Part shown: positions 8,279-17,616 of the stretch, in pieces | Layout: the number at the start of each line of letters is the position of its first letter | Position numbering within the stretch: position 1 is the first letter of the stretch | Assembly (NCBI RefSeq): GCF_002024805.1 | Contig: NZ_CP014337.1 | Span: 1,488,001 to 1,552,000 of the forward strand | Origin: Elizabethkingia bruuniana | GTDB lineage: Bacteria; Bacteroidota; Bacteroidia; Flavobacteriales; Weeksellaceae | Direction: 5' to 3' | Length of the DNA stretch: 64,000 bases | The notes under the pieces: model-generated | Database searches by the model: none | Seen by the model: the letters and a program-made list of their open reading frames with translations, nothing else | Told to the model about the DNA's origin: nothing | Translations under genes and position numbers: made by a program

Positions 8279-10729
8279 TTATAATGTGGTAACCCTTACT
8301 AAATCTGCAAAAACACCAGCCGCTGTAACCGAAGCTCCGGCTCCCGGACCTTTAACTACTAAAGGAGTATTCTGGTATCTGGCAGTTGTAAACGATATAA
8401 TATTGTCACTACCGGAAAGATTGAAGAATGGATGCGTATTGTCAACGAGCATGACTTCAACTTTTATTTCATTATTTTCCAAAATACCAATTAGTCTTAG
8501 TTTTTTATTCTCTTTAGCAGCCTGCTCTTTGTATGATGCAAAATGAGGTTCGCTGTTTTTAAGCTCTTTATAAAAGTCTTCTACAGAATCTGCTTTTAGA
8601 CAAGCCTCTGGAAGAAAATTGCTGATATTGACATCGGAAAGTTCTAATGGTAATCCATTTTCTCTGGCCAGGATCAGCATTTTTCTGGAAAAGTCTAACC
8701 CATTAAGATCATCTCTTGGATCAGGTTCTGTGTAACCTAATTCCTGTGCTTCCCGTACAACCTCTTCAAAAGTCCGATCTCCCGTATAATTATTGAAGAT
8801 ATAAGATATCGTTCCGGAAAGTATAGCCTCTATTTTGACAACCTCATCTCCGCTTATCACAAGATCATTAAGTGTTTTTATAATAGGTAACCCTGCTCCC
8901 ACATTGGTTTCATATAAAAAGCTGACACCATTTTTAGCGGCCAGATGTTTCAGATTTAGATACTGCGCATAGCTTTCGGAATTACTGATCTTGTTACAGG
9001 TAACCACCGATATATTATTCCTAAAAAGATTTTCGTATTCTTCTACTACAAACTTGCTGGAAGTATTATCTATAAATACGGTATTGGGTAATTCATATTT
9101 TTTTACTTCCTGTATAAATGTTTTTAAATCGGCTTGTAATCCTTTTTTTTCAAGTTGGTCTTTCCATCCGGCAATATTAACTGGACTGCCATTCGCTAAG
9201 AGCATTTTTCGGGTATTGGCTATTCCCAATACTTTGATTTCTATTTTATGCTTTTCAATCAGATTATCTGCTTCCTGAAAGATTTGTCCCAGAAATTCCT
9301 GGCCAATATTCCCTGTACCCGCACAGAAGACGTGGTAAGTTTTAACAGGTGATAGTAAAAATGCATCGTGAATAACGTTCAGCGCTTTTGTAAGATCATC
9401 TTTAGAAATGACTGTAGATATATTAAGCTCCGAAGAACCTTGTGCTATTGCTATAATATTGATGCTGTTTTTCCCAAGAGTACTGAATAACTTGCCACTA
9501 ATACCTTTTGTTTTCTTCATACGCTCCCCTACAATAGCTACAATACTGATATTGGTATCGATTTCCGGATGCTGCAGCTTCTCAGTAGTTATTTCGGAGT
9601 GGAACTCTTCTTCTATAGCCAATCGGGCTTTAGCAACATCTTCTGATGCAACCACAAACGAAATACTATGTTCAGAACTAGCCTGAGTAATCAGGATAAT
9701 ATTAATATCATGACGGGATAAAGTACCAAATAACCTTGCACTGAAACCTTTCAGCCGTATCATGGTTCCTACAACGTTAACAAGAGCTACGTTATTGATA
9801 GAAGAGATTCCGGTAATCAGGGCCTTGTCATGAGCCTCTCTTTCTACATGAATCATAGTACCCTGATGCTCTGGCTCGAAAGTGTTTTTAATCCATATTG
9901 GAATTTCTTTGGAGATGACGGGAACTAATGAAGGCGGATAAATTACTTTAGCACCAAAATATGAAAGTTCCATAGCTTCCTGATAGCTTAAGTATTCCAG
10001 AGAGTATGCATTTTTTACCAGTCTCGGATCGGCGGTCATAAAACCATTGACATCTGTCCATATCTGTACCTCCTGAACATTAAGTGCTGCACCAAGAATA
10101 GCCGCAGTATAATCTGAACCTCCTCTTCCCAGTGTAGTCGTTACTTTATCTTTATCAGTGGCTATAAAACCAGTGACAACATATACTTTGTTTTCCAGAT
10201 TTTGTGCCCATTGCTGAATATTCCGATTGGTTGCATCAAAATTAACCTCAGCTTTCAGATAGTTGGAATTGGTATTGATTAAGTCTCTTGCATCTTTAAA
10301 TTCTGCAGGCATGGAGGTATTGAGGTATGCTGCTATAATTGGACAGGATAGCTGCTCGCCCAATGAAACAATTTTTGCTTTTGTTCTGTCGGAAAGCTCA
10401 CCTAAATGTGCAACACTGGAAAGTAAGTCTTCCAGAATATTAAAATTGCCTTTAACGAGCATAAGTAAAGGATTTTGAACTGATACAGGCAGCGTTTCTT
10501 TTATCATGTCATAATGACGCTGCTCTATACCATCCAGAATACTTTGATAGTCACGGTTGTATAATGCTTCTTCAGTTGCTTCCAGTAAGGAATTGGTAAT
10601 TCCTGAGAATGCTGAGCATACGACAAACAAAGGTTTATCATTTTCCTTTTCTCTTTCAACAATAAGCCTGAGGTTTTTTACGGCTTCTGTACTTCCGACT
10701 GAAGTACCTCCAAATTTTAAAACTTTCAT
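8279..10729 (-). CDS. thrA: Bifunctional aspartate kinase / homoserine dehydrogenase I
   Basis: Catalyses the first and third steps from aspartate to homoserine. The 816 residues match fused ThrA enzymes. Domains in order: aspartokinase (1-290) starting MKVLKFGGTSVGS and containing TTLGRGGSDYTAAIL; two ACT regulatory domains (about 310-460), where threonine feedback usually acts; homoserine dehydrogenase (about 465-816) with the Rossmann motif FCAGTGNIGQEFL, GTISYIFNNY and GYTEPDPRDDLNG. First gene of the thr operon, preceded by a leader peptide and terminator. Confidence 0.97.
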   Translation of the reverse strand: MKVLKFGGTSVGSTEAVKNLRLIVEREKENDKPLFVVCSAFSGITNSLLEATEEALYNRDYQSILDGIEQRHYDMIKETLPVSVQNPLLMLVKGNFNILEDLLSSVAHLGELSDRTKAKIVSLGEQLSCPIIAAYLNTSMPAEFKDARDLINTNSNYLKAEVNFDATNRNIQQWAQNLENKVYVVTGFIATDKDKVTTTLGRGGSDYTAAILGAALNVQEVQIWTDVNGFMTADPRLVKNAYSLEYLSYQEAMELSYFGAKVIYPPSLVPVISKEIPIWIKNTFEPEHQGTMIHVEREAHDKALITGISSINNVALVNVVGTMIRLKGFSARLFGTLSRHDINIILITQASSEHSISFVVASEDVAKARLAIEEEFHSEITTEKLQHPEIDTNISIVAIVGERMKKTKGISGKLFSTLGKNSINIIAIAQGSSELNISTVISKDDLTKALNVIHDAFLLSPVKTYHVFCAGTGNIGQEFLGQIFQEADNLIEKHKIEIKVLGIANTRKMLLANGSPVNIAGWKDQLEKKGLQADLKTFIQEVKKYELPNTVFIDNTSSKFVVEEYENLFRNNISVVTCNKISNSESYAQYLNLKHLAAKNGVSFLYETNVGAGLPIIKTLNDLVISGDEVVKIEAILSGTISYIFNNYTGDRTFEEVVREAQELGYTEPDPRDDLNGLDFSRKMLILARENGLPLELSDVNISNFLPEACLKADSVEDFYKELKNSEPHFASYKEQAAKENKKLRLIGILENNEIKVEVMLVDNTHPFFNLSGSDNIISFTTARYQNTPLVVKGPGAGASVTAAGVFADLVRVTTL

Positions 10730-10759
10730 ATCAATATCTATGGTTATCAGGAATAAAAA

Positions 10760-10788
10760 AAGGCCTTTCTGAATCTCAGAAAGGCCTT
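10760..10788 (-). terminator. Attenuator terminator of the thr operon
   Basis: Perfect 13-bp arms AAGGCCTTTCTGA (10760-10772) and TCAGAAAGGCCTT (10776-10788) with a 3-nt loop. On the minus strand a run of U residues follows immediately. It sits between the leader peptide stop codon (10811) and the thrA start (10729), so it can act as a conditional terminator. Leader codons 20-22 (CAG AAG GG) can pair with CCTTTCTG in its 5' arm with one bulge, which would form an antiterminator. Confidence 0.8.
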
Positions 10789-10810
10789 GTGTAATTTATA
10801 TTTTTTGTCG

Positions 10811-10891
10811 TCAAATACTAATACAACCCTTCTGCGGCAATTGAATAATTGTCGTTGTGGAAGTGGATGTAATAATAGTATTTACTCTCAT
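10811..10891 (-). CDS. thr operon leader peptide (attenuation)
   Basis: A 26-codon ORF 81 bp upstream of thrA. It begins MRVNTIITSTSTTTIIQL and contains six Thr and six Ile codons, clustered as T-S-T-S-T-T-T-I-I at codons 8-16. The stop codon TGA at 10811-10813 lies 22 nt before a 13-bp terminator hairpin. This is the classic layout of threonine/isoleucine attenuation known for E. coli thrL: ribosomes stalling on Thr or Ile codons should prevent the terminator from forming. It is too short for routine gene calling. A -33/-7 promoter lies just upstream. Confidence 0.8.
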   Translation of the reverse strand: MRVNTIITSTSTTTIIQLPQKGCISI

Positions 10892-10910
10892 TTGTTCTCT
10901 AAAAACAGTG

Positions 10911-10942
10911 TAAAAGTATAGACAAAAAATGATTCCACAAAA
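10911..10942 (-). promoter_or_regulatory. Promoter of the thr operon
   Basis: On the minus strand, TTTTG (10938-10942) and TACTTTTA (10911-10918) are separated by 19 nt, matching the Bacteroidota -33/-7 pattern with one deviation in the -7 box. The leader peptide ATG follows about 20 nt downstream. Confidence 0.5.
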
Positions 10943-11073
10943 TATTTATCTGAAAAAAATGAAAATTTAATATTTTAAATTTTTCAGTATATAGCTCAAT
11001 ATTAGTTATATCCGAGGTTCTGAATGAGTTTAAAAATTATCCATTATTAAATTATATGTAACAAGTATCTAAA

Positions 11074-11102
11074 AAAGCCTTTCTGAATCTCAGAAAGGCT
11101 TT
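11074..11102 (-). terminator. Terminator after the nucleoside permease gene
   Basis: Perfect 13-bp arms AAAGCCTTTCTGA (11074-11086) and TCAGAAAGGCTTT (11090-11102) with U-tracts on either strand. It is nearly identical to the thr attenuator hairpin 314 bp away, with a compensatory G-C to A-T change. Confidence 0.85.
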
Positions 11103-11127
11103 TATTATTTTTAATGTTTGTTATAAA

Positions 11128-12408
11128 TTAATGTCCTGCATCTTTTATTTCTTCAGGATTATGCTTGTATTTGAAAATAAAGGTAAAGAAAATAGCTACA
11201 ATAAGTGAGTATAATGCGAATATATACCAAGATGTTTCCCAGCCCCTAAGCTGAGTTGTAGATCCATTAACGGAGTATACAAAATGGTTTACTACTTCTT
11301 GTGCACCTAGCATTCCTATTGTGGCGCCAAAACCATTTGTCATCATCATAAATACTCCCTGAGCACTTGATCGAATACTTTTATCAGTTTCTCTATCTAC
11401 ATATAAGGATCCCGATACATTGAAAAAGTCAAATGCGATACCATAAACAATCATAGATAATATGAACATCCATACTCCAGATCCTGGATTTCCCAGGCCA
11501 AAAAGGCCAAATCTAAGAACCCATGCAAACATTGACATTAACATTACTTTTTTTATTCCAAACTTTTTCAAAAAGAAAGGAATTAATAAAATACATAATG
11601 TTTCTGATACTTGGGACAATGATATTAATGCATTTGCGTGATTTGCTCCCCAGGTATCTGCATATGCCGGAAAATCTTTAAAGCTTGTTATAAAAGGGTT
11701 GGCATAACCATTGGTTATTTGAAGAGAAACTCCAAGTAACATTGAAAAGATAAAGAAAATGGCCATTTTCTTATCTTTGAATAAGGCAAATGCCTTAAGA
11801 CCAAGAGCATCGGAAAGACTTTTCTTTTCATCAGAATGATTCGTTGGACAATTGGGTAATGTAAATGAATATAAGAACAATAAGATTCCTAAAATTCCAG
11901 AAATAATAAATTGATAATAATTAGCTTGAAAACCAGTAAAATCAACTAAAAGCATTGCGCAAATAAAACCAATAGTTCCAAAGGTTCTGATTGGAGGAAA
12001 AGCTTTTATAGTATCATAATTATTATTGATTAGTATTGTATAGGCTACCGAATTAGATAATGCAATTGTAGGCATATAAAATGCTACACTGAGAGAATAC
12101 AACGAAAATAATTTGTAAAATTCTATATTATTTCCGGCTCCCATCCCATAAAACCCTGCAATGATTAAGAACCCTGCAGCTATTGCATGGCAATATCCTA
12201 ATAACTTCTGAGCAGGAATCCATCTATCTGCAATGATTCCCATTATTGCAGGCATAAAAATAGATACAATCCCTTGCATAGCATAAAAAAGTCCAATTTT
12301 AGGGCCAAGGCCTACTGAACTTAAATAATTTCCCATAGAGGTGAGATAAGCACCCCAAACAGCAAATTGTAAAAAATTTAATACTGTTAATCGTAATTTT
12401 ATATTCAT
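11128..12408 (-). CDS. MFS transporter, nucleoside permease (NupG/XapB-like)
   Basis: An inner-membrane protein of 426 residues with about twelve transmembrane segments. The N-terminal KLRLTVLNFLQFAVWGAYLTSMGNYL, the loop GIIADRWIPAQKLLG and the segment AFDFFNVSGSLYVDRE are characteristic of the nucleoside:H+ symporter branch of the major facilitator superfamily. Likely substrate: nucleosides; this is a family-level assignment. Transcribed alone, with its own terminator. Confidence 0.82.
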   Translation of the reverse strand: MNIKLRLTVLNFLQFAVWGAYLTSMGNYLSSVGLGPKIGLFYAMQGIVSIFMPAIMGIIADRWIPAQKLLGYCHAIAAGFLIIAGFYGMGAGNNIEFYKLFSLYSLSVAFYMPTIALSNSVAYTILINNNYDTIKAFPPIRTFGTIGFICAMLLVDFTGFQANYYQFIISGILGILLFLYSFTLPNCPTNHSDEKKSLSDALGLKAFALFKDKKMAIFFIFSMLLGVSLQITNGYANPFITSFKDFPAYADTWGANHANALISLSQVSETLCILLIPFFLKKFGIKKVMLMSMFAWVLRFGLFGLGNPGSGVWMFILSMIVYGIAFDFFNVSGSLYVDRETDKSIRSSAQGVFMMMTNGFGATIGMLGAQEVVNHFVYSVNGSTTQLRGWETSWYIFALYSLIVAIFFTFIFKYKHNPEEIKDAGH

Positions 12409-12437
12409 AAGTTTATTAATAGGGCAGAATATCGAAA

Positions 12438-13043
12438 TTAATCAATATTCTTTTTTCGTTTCTTTATTTCCTGCTGAAGTTCCAGAGCTGTGTCAAAGTC
12501 TTCGTCCTGAACTGCTTTATCAAGCATTTCCTGAATTTCTTCAAGCGTGTATACTTCATAACCTTTTATTTCAGGTGTTTCTTCTTCCTCTTCGGCTTTA
12601 TATTCTGTCTTATCATCGTTATCGGATAATTCCAGCATAATACCAGCTTCTGTAAGAACTTCGTCTGTGGTATAAATAGGCGCATCAAAACGAACTGCCA
12701 TAGCAACTGCATCGGATGTACGCGCATCCAAAATCAGTTTTTCGTTCTGATCGTTTTTAAGGATTAAATTGGAGAAGAATACTCCGTCTATGATCTGATA
12801 AATGATAATACTTTCCAATGCATAACCTACAGTGGTGATAAATTTTGAAAAGAGATCATGGGTTAAAGGTCTCGGTGGCTGAATGTCTTTTTCCAGACCC
12901 AGAGAAATAGATTGTGCTTCATAATTACCTATAACAACAGGCAGTTTTATTCCTGTTTCTTCCTGTTCCAGGATCAGTGCATAAGCTCCCATTTGGGTTT
13001 GGCTGTATGAAATGCCTCTTATGATTAGTTTCTTATAATCCAT
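12438..13043 (-). CDS. Bifunctional nuclease (BFN/DUF151) family protein
   Basis: Start chosen at the ATG at 13043 (MDYKKLIIRGISYSQTQMG), where the family's domain begins; an upstream ATG at 13079 would lie in the terminator of etfA. The 201-residue protein has a DUF151 domain (about 1-135) with QEETGIKLPVVIGNYEAQSI and ILDARTSDAVAMAVRFDAPIY. A C-terminal UVR-type motif follows (QDEDFDTALELQQEIKKRK), as in UvrB/UvrC-interacting proteins. Plant BFN homologues cut DNA and RNA; the role in bacteria is uncertain. Confidence 0.85.
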   Translation of the reverse strand: MDYKKLIIRGISYSQTQMGAYALILEQEETGIKLPVVIGNYEAQSISLGLEKDIQPPRPLTHDLFSKFITTVGYALESIIIYQIIDGVFFSNLILKNDQNEKLILDARTSDAVAMAVRFDAPIYTTDEVLTEAGIMLELSDNDDKTEYKAEEEEETPEIKGYEVYTLEEIQEMLDKAVQDEDFDTALELQQEIKKRKKNID

Positions 13044-13057
13044 AGCTACAAATATAA

Positions 13058-13086
13058 AAACATCGTAGCAATAAGCCACGATGTTT
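13058..13086 (-). terminator. Terminator after etfA
   Basis: 9-bp arms AAACATCGT and ACGATGTTT with a minus-strand U-run; separates etfBA from the downstream nuclease gene. Confidence 0.75.
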
Positions 13087-13118
13087 TATATGATTTTGAA
13101 ATTTTTACCTCAAAATTA

Positions 13119-14066
13119 TTATCCTTTGAAAGCTTTTAACTTTTCAGTTAAAGCAGGAACAATCTGGAACGCATCTCCAACTACCCCGTAATCAGCAGCT
13201 TTGAAGAAAGGCGCTTCAGGATCGTTGTTAATAACTACAATTGTTTTGGAACCATTAACACCCGCTAAATGCTGGATTGCACCAGAGATACCTACAGCGA
13301 TGTAAAGATTTGGAGAAATTGCCTTACCCGTTTGTCCAACGTGCTCAGCGTGAGGTCTCCAGCCAATATCTGCTACAGGTTTAGAACTTGCAGTAGCAGC
13401 TCCAAGAACATTAGCAAGATCTTCAATCATTCCCCAGTTTTCTGGTCCTTTCATACCACGACCTGCAGAAACAACAATTTCAGCTTCTTTAAGGTCTAGT
13501 TTACCTGAAGATTGTTCGTGGTTAATTACTTTAGTATCCTCATTAGCTACTGAAAGGTTTTTAACTTCTTCAGAACCTGAAACAGGATTTTCTTTTATAC
13601 CGAATGCATTCTGAGAAACAGTAATTACAACATTTGAAGCATCTGCTTTTGCATGCATATAACCTTTACCGGAGAAAGCTTTTCTTTTTACCTGGAAAGG
13701 AGAAATAGATTCTGGTGCTGCAATTACATTGGTAATTAATGAAGCGCCTTTAGAAATCGCCAGCATTGGTGCAACTGAAGAAGCATCTGTAGTGTGAGGG
13801 AAAACAATAACGTTACCATCCAAAACTTCACCAACAGCTTGTGCATAAGCTTTAGCGCTGAAGTTTTTAAGTCCTTCATCTTTTACATTGATTACTTTAT
13901 CTGCTCCGTACTTGTAAAGAACATCAGAAGCATCTGTAGGGTTAATTGCAATAACAGTTACGCTGTCACCAGCCTTATCTGCAACCGCTTTAGCGTAAGA
14001 AACTGCTTCGAAAGCTGCTTTCTTGTAAACGCCATTTATATTTTCTGCATATACGAATATTGCCAT
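13119..14066 (-). CDS. etfA: Electron transfer flavoprotein subunit alpha
   Basis: Forms the FAD-containing heterodimer with EtfB and carries electrons from acyl-CoA dehydrogenases to the respiratory chain. The 315-residue length is normal. The C-terminal FAD-binding region is complete: [40 protein letters not shown], and [22 protein letters not shown]. It follows etfB by 35 bp. Given the shared operator upstream of etfB, it probably serves the acyl-CoA dehydrogenase at 34055-35830. Confidence 0.97.
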   Translation of the reverse strand: MAIFVYAENINGVYKKAAFEAVSYAKAVADKAGDSVTVIAINPTDASDVLYKYGADKVINVKDEGLKNFSAKAYAQAVGEVLDGNVIVFPHTTDASSVAPMLAISKGASLITNVIAAPESISPFQVKRKAFSGKGYMHAKADASNVVITVSQNAFGIKENPVSGSEEVKNLSVANEDTKVINHEQSSGKLDLKEAEIVVSAGRGMKGPENWGMIEDLANVLGAATASSKPVADIGWRPHAEHVGQTGKAISPNLYIAVGISGAIQHLAGVNGSKTIVVINNDPEAPFFKAADYGVVGDAFQIVPALTEKLKAFKG

Positions 14067-14101
14067 TTTTTCTTGATTTAAAGATTAAAAAATTGAAAGA
14101 T

Positions 14102-14848
14102 TTAGATAACTTTTGCTTCTTCGTGAAGTAATCTTACCAGTTCATCTAAGTTGTCCGGAGAAACTAATTTTACAGCAGCTCTTGGCGGAACACTGTCAAA
14201 TGAAACAGCTTCAACCTTAACTTCTGTAGAAGTAGGTTCAACAACTTGCAAAGGCTTTGTTCTTGCAGACATAATACCTCTCATATTCGGGATAATAAGG
14301 TCTTTCTCTTCCACCATTCCTTTTTGTCCGGCAATAACCGCAGGAAGTTTTACAGAGATAGTTTCTTTACCACCTTCAATTTCTCTTACAGCAGTAGCTT
14401 CACCACCATTAACTTCAAGACCTACGCAAGCGTTAACAAATGGCTGGTTAAGGATTTGTGCAACCATTCCTGGTACTGCTCCACCATTATAGTCGATAGA
14501 CTCTTTACCAGCGATAACCAAATCGTAACCACCATCCTGAGCAATCTTAGCAATTTCTTTTGCTGTAGAGTAACTATCTTTAGCTTCGATGTTTACTCTT
14601 ACTGCATCATTAGCTCCGATAGCTAATGCTTTTCTTATAACAGGTTCTGTCCCTGCATCTCCTACATTGATCACAGTAACTGTAGCGCCCTGAGATTCTT
14701 GTAATTTTATAGCTTTTGTTAAAGCAAATTCATCAAGTGGATTAATTACCCACTGAATTCCGTTTTTATCGAATGCAGATTTATCTGCTGTGAAGTTTAT
14801 TTTTGCAGTTGTATCTGGTACACTGCTGATACATACTAATATTTTCAT
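14102..14848 (-). CDS. etfB: Electron transfer flavoprotein subunit beta
   Basis: A 248-residue partner of EtfA that binds AMP. Characteristic stretches: MKILVCISSVPDTTAKINF, GIQWVINPLDEFALTKAIKL, and the family signature region VEINGGEATAVREIEGGKE-like (VNGGEATAVREIEGG here). First gene of etfBA. A perfect 12-bp palindrome TATGCATGCATA lies 48 bp upstream of its start; the same site occurs at the marR/beta-oxidation promoter. Confidence 0.97.
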   Translation of the reverse strand: MKILVCISSVPDTTAKINFTADKSAFDKNGIQWVINPLDEFALTKAIKLQESQGATVTVINVGDAGTEPVIRKALAIGANDAVRVNIEAKDSYSTAKEIAKIAQDGGYDLVIAGKESIDYNGGAVPGMVAQILNQPFVNACVGLEVNGGEATAVREIEGGKETISVKLPAVIAGQKGMVEEKDLIIPNMRGIMSARTKPLQVVEPTSTEVKVEAVSFDSVPPRAAVKLVSPDNLDELVRLLHEEAKVI

Positions 14849-14895
14849 AATTAGAAATTGTGTATTGAATTTTGGCTAAGTTAATAAAAAAATGT

Positions 14896-14907
14896 TATGC
14901 ATGCATA
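14896..14907. promoter_or_regulatory. MarR-type operator upstream of etfBA
   Basis: Perfect palindrome TATGCATGCATA, also found at 29001-29018 and 29087-29100 upstream of marR. Inferred binding site of the MarR regulator encoded at 29140-29589. Confidence 0.6.
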
Positions 14908-15049
14908 CTAAATTTATCAAAATATATACATAGCATATTAATTACCATGTAGTTCACAGATTACAATGACTTACTTTTAATTAATGATTAATATTGCGTT
15001 TTACAGCTTTTAATGTGTAGTTTTTGTAATCCCTACTCAGGCTCTGCAA

Positions 15050-15754
15050 TTACTTTGGAAGTGTAGGTCTGATTTCGATTTTAGATGGTAATGTTCTCGG
15101 GTTCATTTTCATCATATCCACGATTAATTCTCCGATATCTTCCGGCTGGATCTTCCATTCGTCATTATCACCTGGTTCGTGATTATTAAAATGTGATTTT
15201 ACAGACCCCGGCATAATGGTAGAAACTTTTACATTGTATTTTCTAAGGTCCAACATTGCTGCTTGTGTAAAGCCTACGACACCAAATTTGGAAGCGTTAT
15301 ATCCTGCCCCATTAGCAAAGAAATTGGTCCCCGCCAGGCTGGCAATAGAAATAAAATAACCTTCAGATTTTTTCAGCGCTTCTACAGATGCTTTCAGGGT
15401 GTAAAAAACACCTGTAAGATTTGTATCTATCATATCCTGCCATGCTTCGACAGAAAGTTCATCTACAGGAGCGAAATGACCTAAGCCGGCATTTGCCACT
15501 ACAAGGTCTACTTGTCCAAAATGATTTTTAACTTCCTGAAGTGCTTTGTCTTCATCTTCAAAGTTGCGTACATTGGATTGTATCGCTAAAACTTTTGAAG
15601 GATCACTGGAAAGTTGCAGCGCCGCAGCTTTTGCATCATCCAGATTTCTGCCACTAATGGCCACTCTCATTCCTGCATTTAACAAAACACTGGCGATACC
15701 CAAGCCTATGCCTTTGGTACCGCCAGTGATGTATGCTACTTTATTGTTTAGCAT
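15050..15754 (-). CDS. SDR-family NAD(P)-dependent oxidoreductase
   Basis: A classical short-chain dehydrogenase of 234 residues with the cofactor motif TGGTKGIGLGIA (11-22), NAG in VVANAGLGH, the catalytic Ser in SIASLAGTN and the YNASK catalytic pair (Tyr and Lys). The substrate cannot be deduced; relatives are often annotated as 3-ketoacyl-ACP reductase-like. It starts 8 bp downstream of the dipeptidase gene stop and is probably cotranscribed with it. Confidence 0.88.
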   Translation of the reverse strand: MLNNKVAYITGGTKGIGLGIASVLLNAGMRVAISGRNLDDAKAAALQLSSDPSKVLAIQSNVRNFEDEDKALQEVKNHFGQVDLVVANAGLGHFAPVDELSVEAWQDMIDTNLTGVFYTLKASVEALKKSEGYFISIASLAGTNFFANGAGYNASKFGVVGFTQAAMLDLRKYNVKVSTIMPGSVKSHFNNHEPGDNDEWKIQPEDIGELIVDMMKMNPRTLPSKIEIRPTLPK

Positions 15755-15762
15755 AAATTTTA

Positions 15763-17151
15763 TTATTTTTTTAAATCCGTATAGTATTCAAAGAAATATG
15801 GAATAGACTCAATGCCTTTGTAGAAGTTAAATAATCCGTAGTGCTCGTTTGGAGAGTGGATCGCATCTGAATCCAGTCCAAAGCCCATTAGTACGGATTT
15901 ACTTCCCAATACCTGTTCGAATAACGCTGTGATAGGAATACTACCACCGCTTCTGTAAGGTAAGACTTCTTTTCCGAAAGCTTTTTCCATTGCTTTTTTA
16001 GCTGCCTGGAATTCTTCTGAATCACTTGGTAAAACATATGGCATACCACCGTGATGAGGAGTAACTTTTACTTTTACGTTTTCAGGAGCAATTTTATGGA
16101 AATACTTAGTAAATTTCTCAGTAATCTCCTCAGGTGTCTGATATGGAACCAGACGCATAGAGATTTTAGCAAATGCTTTTGAAGGGATAACTGTTTTAGC
16201 ACCTTCACCTGTATAGCCTCCCCAGATTCCGTTTGCATCCAAAGTTGGTCTGATAGATGTTCTTTCTAAAGTTGTATAACCTTTCTCGCCTTCTACTCCA
16301 TTTAAACCGATAGATTTTTTGAAACCTTCCGGATCATCTTTCAGTTTATTCATTTCTGCTCTTTCCTCCAAAGAAACTTCTTCTACATTGTCGTAGAATC
16401 CGTCTATTGTAATTCTTCCGTCTTCGTCGATCAGTTGAGCAACCATTCTTGAAAGAACATGGATAGGATTTGGTACTGCACCACCATAAAGTCCGGAATG
16501 CAAATCTCTGTTAGGTCCTTCTACTTCAACCTCTACATAGCTAAGGCCTCTTAGTCCTGTAGTTACAGTTGGCTGTTCGTTTGAATATATATGCGTATCT
16601 GAAATTAAGATTACATCATTTTTCAGCTTCTCTTTATTCTCTGAAATCCAGTCTCCAAGGCTTTCAGATCCTACTTCTTCTTCTCCTTCGATAATGAATT
16701 TCACATTACAAGGTAAAGAATTAGTCTTCATCATAGCTTCAAAAGCTTTTACATGCATAAAGAACTGACCTTTGTCGTCCGCAGAACCTCTTGCAAATAC
16801 AGCTCCTTCAGGGTGTAAAGGTGTGGTTTTTATAACTGGTTCGAATGGACCGCTTTCCCATAGCTCTAACGGATCTGGTGGTTGTACATCGTAATGACCA
16901 TATACTAATACAGTCGGAAGTTTAGGATCAATAATCTTTTCACCATAAACGATAGGATAACCTTTGGTTTCGCAAACTTCAACCTGATCTGCTCCTGCTT
17001 CTTTTAAATGTTTGGCTACAGCATCTGCACAATTAAGAACATCTTTACTGTATGCAGGGTCGGCGCTGATAGAAGCTATTTTTAATAAATCACAAAGCTC
17101 ATCCAGAAAGCGTTGTTTATTCTCCTGAATGTAATTTTGGGTTTCTGACAT
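15763..17151 (-). CDS. M20-family dipeptidase
   Basis: Zinc-dependent peptidase of the M20 family (carnosinase/CNDP-like), probably a cytosolic dipeptidase. Start chosen at the ATG at 17151 (MSETQNYIQENKQ), giving 462 residues; the longer frame runs into the preceding terminator. Zinc-site motifs: LVYGHYDVQPPDP (His near 86), ARGSADDKGQ (Asp near 125), and the catalytic Glu pair in EGEEEVGS (157-159). The lid/dimerisation domain contains RDLHSGLYGGAVPNP. Upstream of and close to the SDR gene. Confidence 0.92.
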   Translation of the reverse strand: MSETQNYIQENKQRFLDELCDLLKIASISADPAYSKDVLNCADAVAKHLKEAGADQVEVCETKGYPIVYGEKIIDPKLPTVLVYGHYDVQPPDPLELWESGPFEPVIKTTPLHPEGAVFARGSADDKGQFFMHVKAFEAMMKTNSLPCNVKFIIEGEEEVGSESLGDWISENKEKLKNDVILISDTHIYSNEQPTVTTGLRGLSYVEVEVEGPNRDLHSGLYGGAVPNPIHVLSRMVAQLIDEDGRITIDGFYDNVEEVSLEERAEMNKLKDDPEGFKKSIGLNGVEGEKGYTTLERTSIRPTLDANGIWGGYTGEGAKTVIPSKAFAKISMRLVPYQTPEEITEKFTKYFHKIAPENVKVKVTPHHGGMPYVLPSDSEEFQAAKKAMEKAFGKEVLPYRSGGSIPITALFEQVLGSKSVLMGFGLDSDAIHSPNEHYGLFNFYKGIESIPYFFEYYTDLKK

Positions 17152-17178
17152 AATAATTTTTAATTTAGGTAAATATAA

Positions 17179-17208
17179 AAAATGTCCTGCGAAGCGCAAG
17201 ACATTTTA
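17179..17208 (-). terminator. Terminator after the small lipoprotein gene
   Basis: Arms AAAATGTCCTGCG and CGCAAGACATTTT with one C/A mismatch and a 3-nt loop, with a U-run on the minus strand. Confidence 0.7.
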
Positions 17209-17228
17209 ATATGATAAATGTTATCTGA

Positions 17229-17498
17229 TTATTTTTTAGCTTCTGCTGCCGGCTTAGCTTTAGCAGAGTCTTTCACTGCCTTTACTTCTGCAGTTTTAGA
17301 AACTTTAGTACTGTCAGTCATTGCTGGCTTTTCAGCTTGTGAAGGTGCAAAGTTTGGTTCTGTTTCAGAAGGTTCCATATGATCTGAATAACGCTCAACA
17401 TCACTAGTTAACTTTACTGTATTCTTGTTTCCTCCTTGTGGAGAGTTACAAGATGCTATTGCAACAACTGCTACTGCAGATAAAATATATTTTTTCAT
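17229..17498 (-). CDS. Small Lys/Ala-rich lipoprotein
   Basis: An 89-residue protein with a lipoprotein signal peptide (KKYILSAVAVVAIASC, Cys17). The mature part is low-complexity and charged, ending in a Lys/Ala-rich tail (KDSAKAKPAAEAKK). No known domain; function unknown. Monocistronic, with a terminator directly after it. Confidence 0.65.
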   Translation of the reverse strand: MKKYILSAVAVVAIASCNSPQGGNKNTVKLTSDVERYSDHMEPSETEPNFAPSQAEKPAMTDSTKVSKTAEVKAVKDSAKAKPAAEAKK

Positions 17499-17616
17499 AT
17501 ATCTATTTTTTATTATTCTTTATCGTTATGGAATCAGCATAGCTGATTTTATGTTCTTTTATTAACCGGTGTCAAAATTAATAATTCTACATTTCTAAGC
17601 CAAATAATGAAGCAAT

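Noticed and set aside
13651-13690. GCATGCAT match inside etfA
   Set aside because: It lies within coding sequence and lacks the full TATGCATGCATA palindrome, so I do not count it as an operator.
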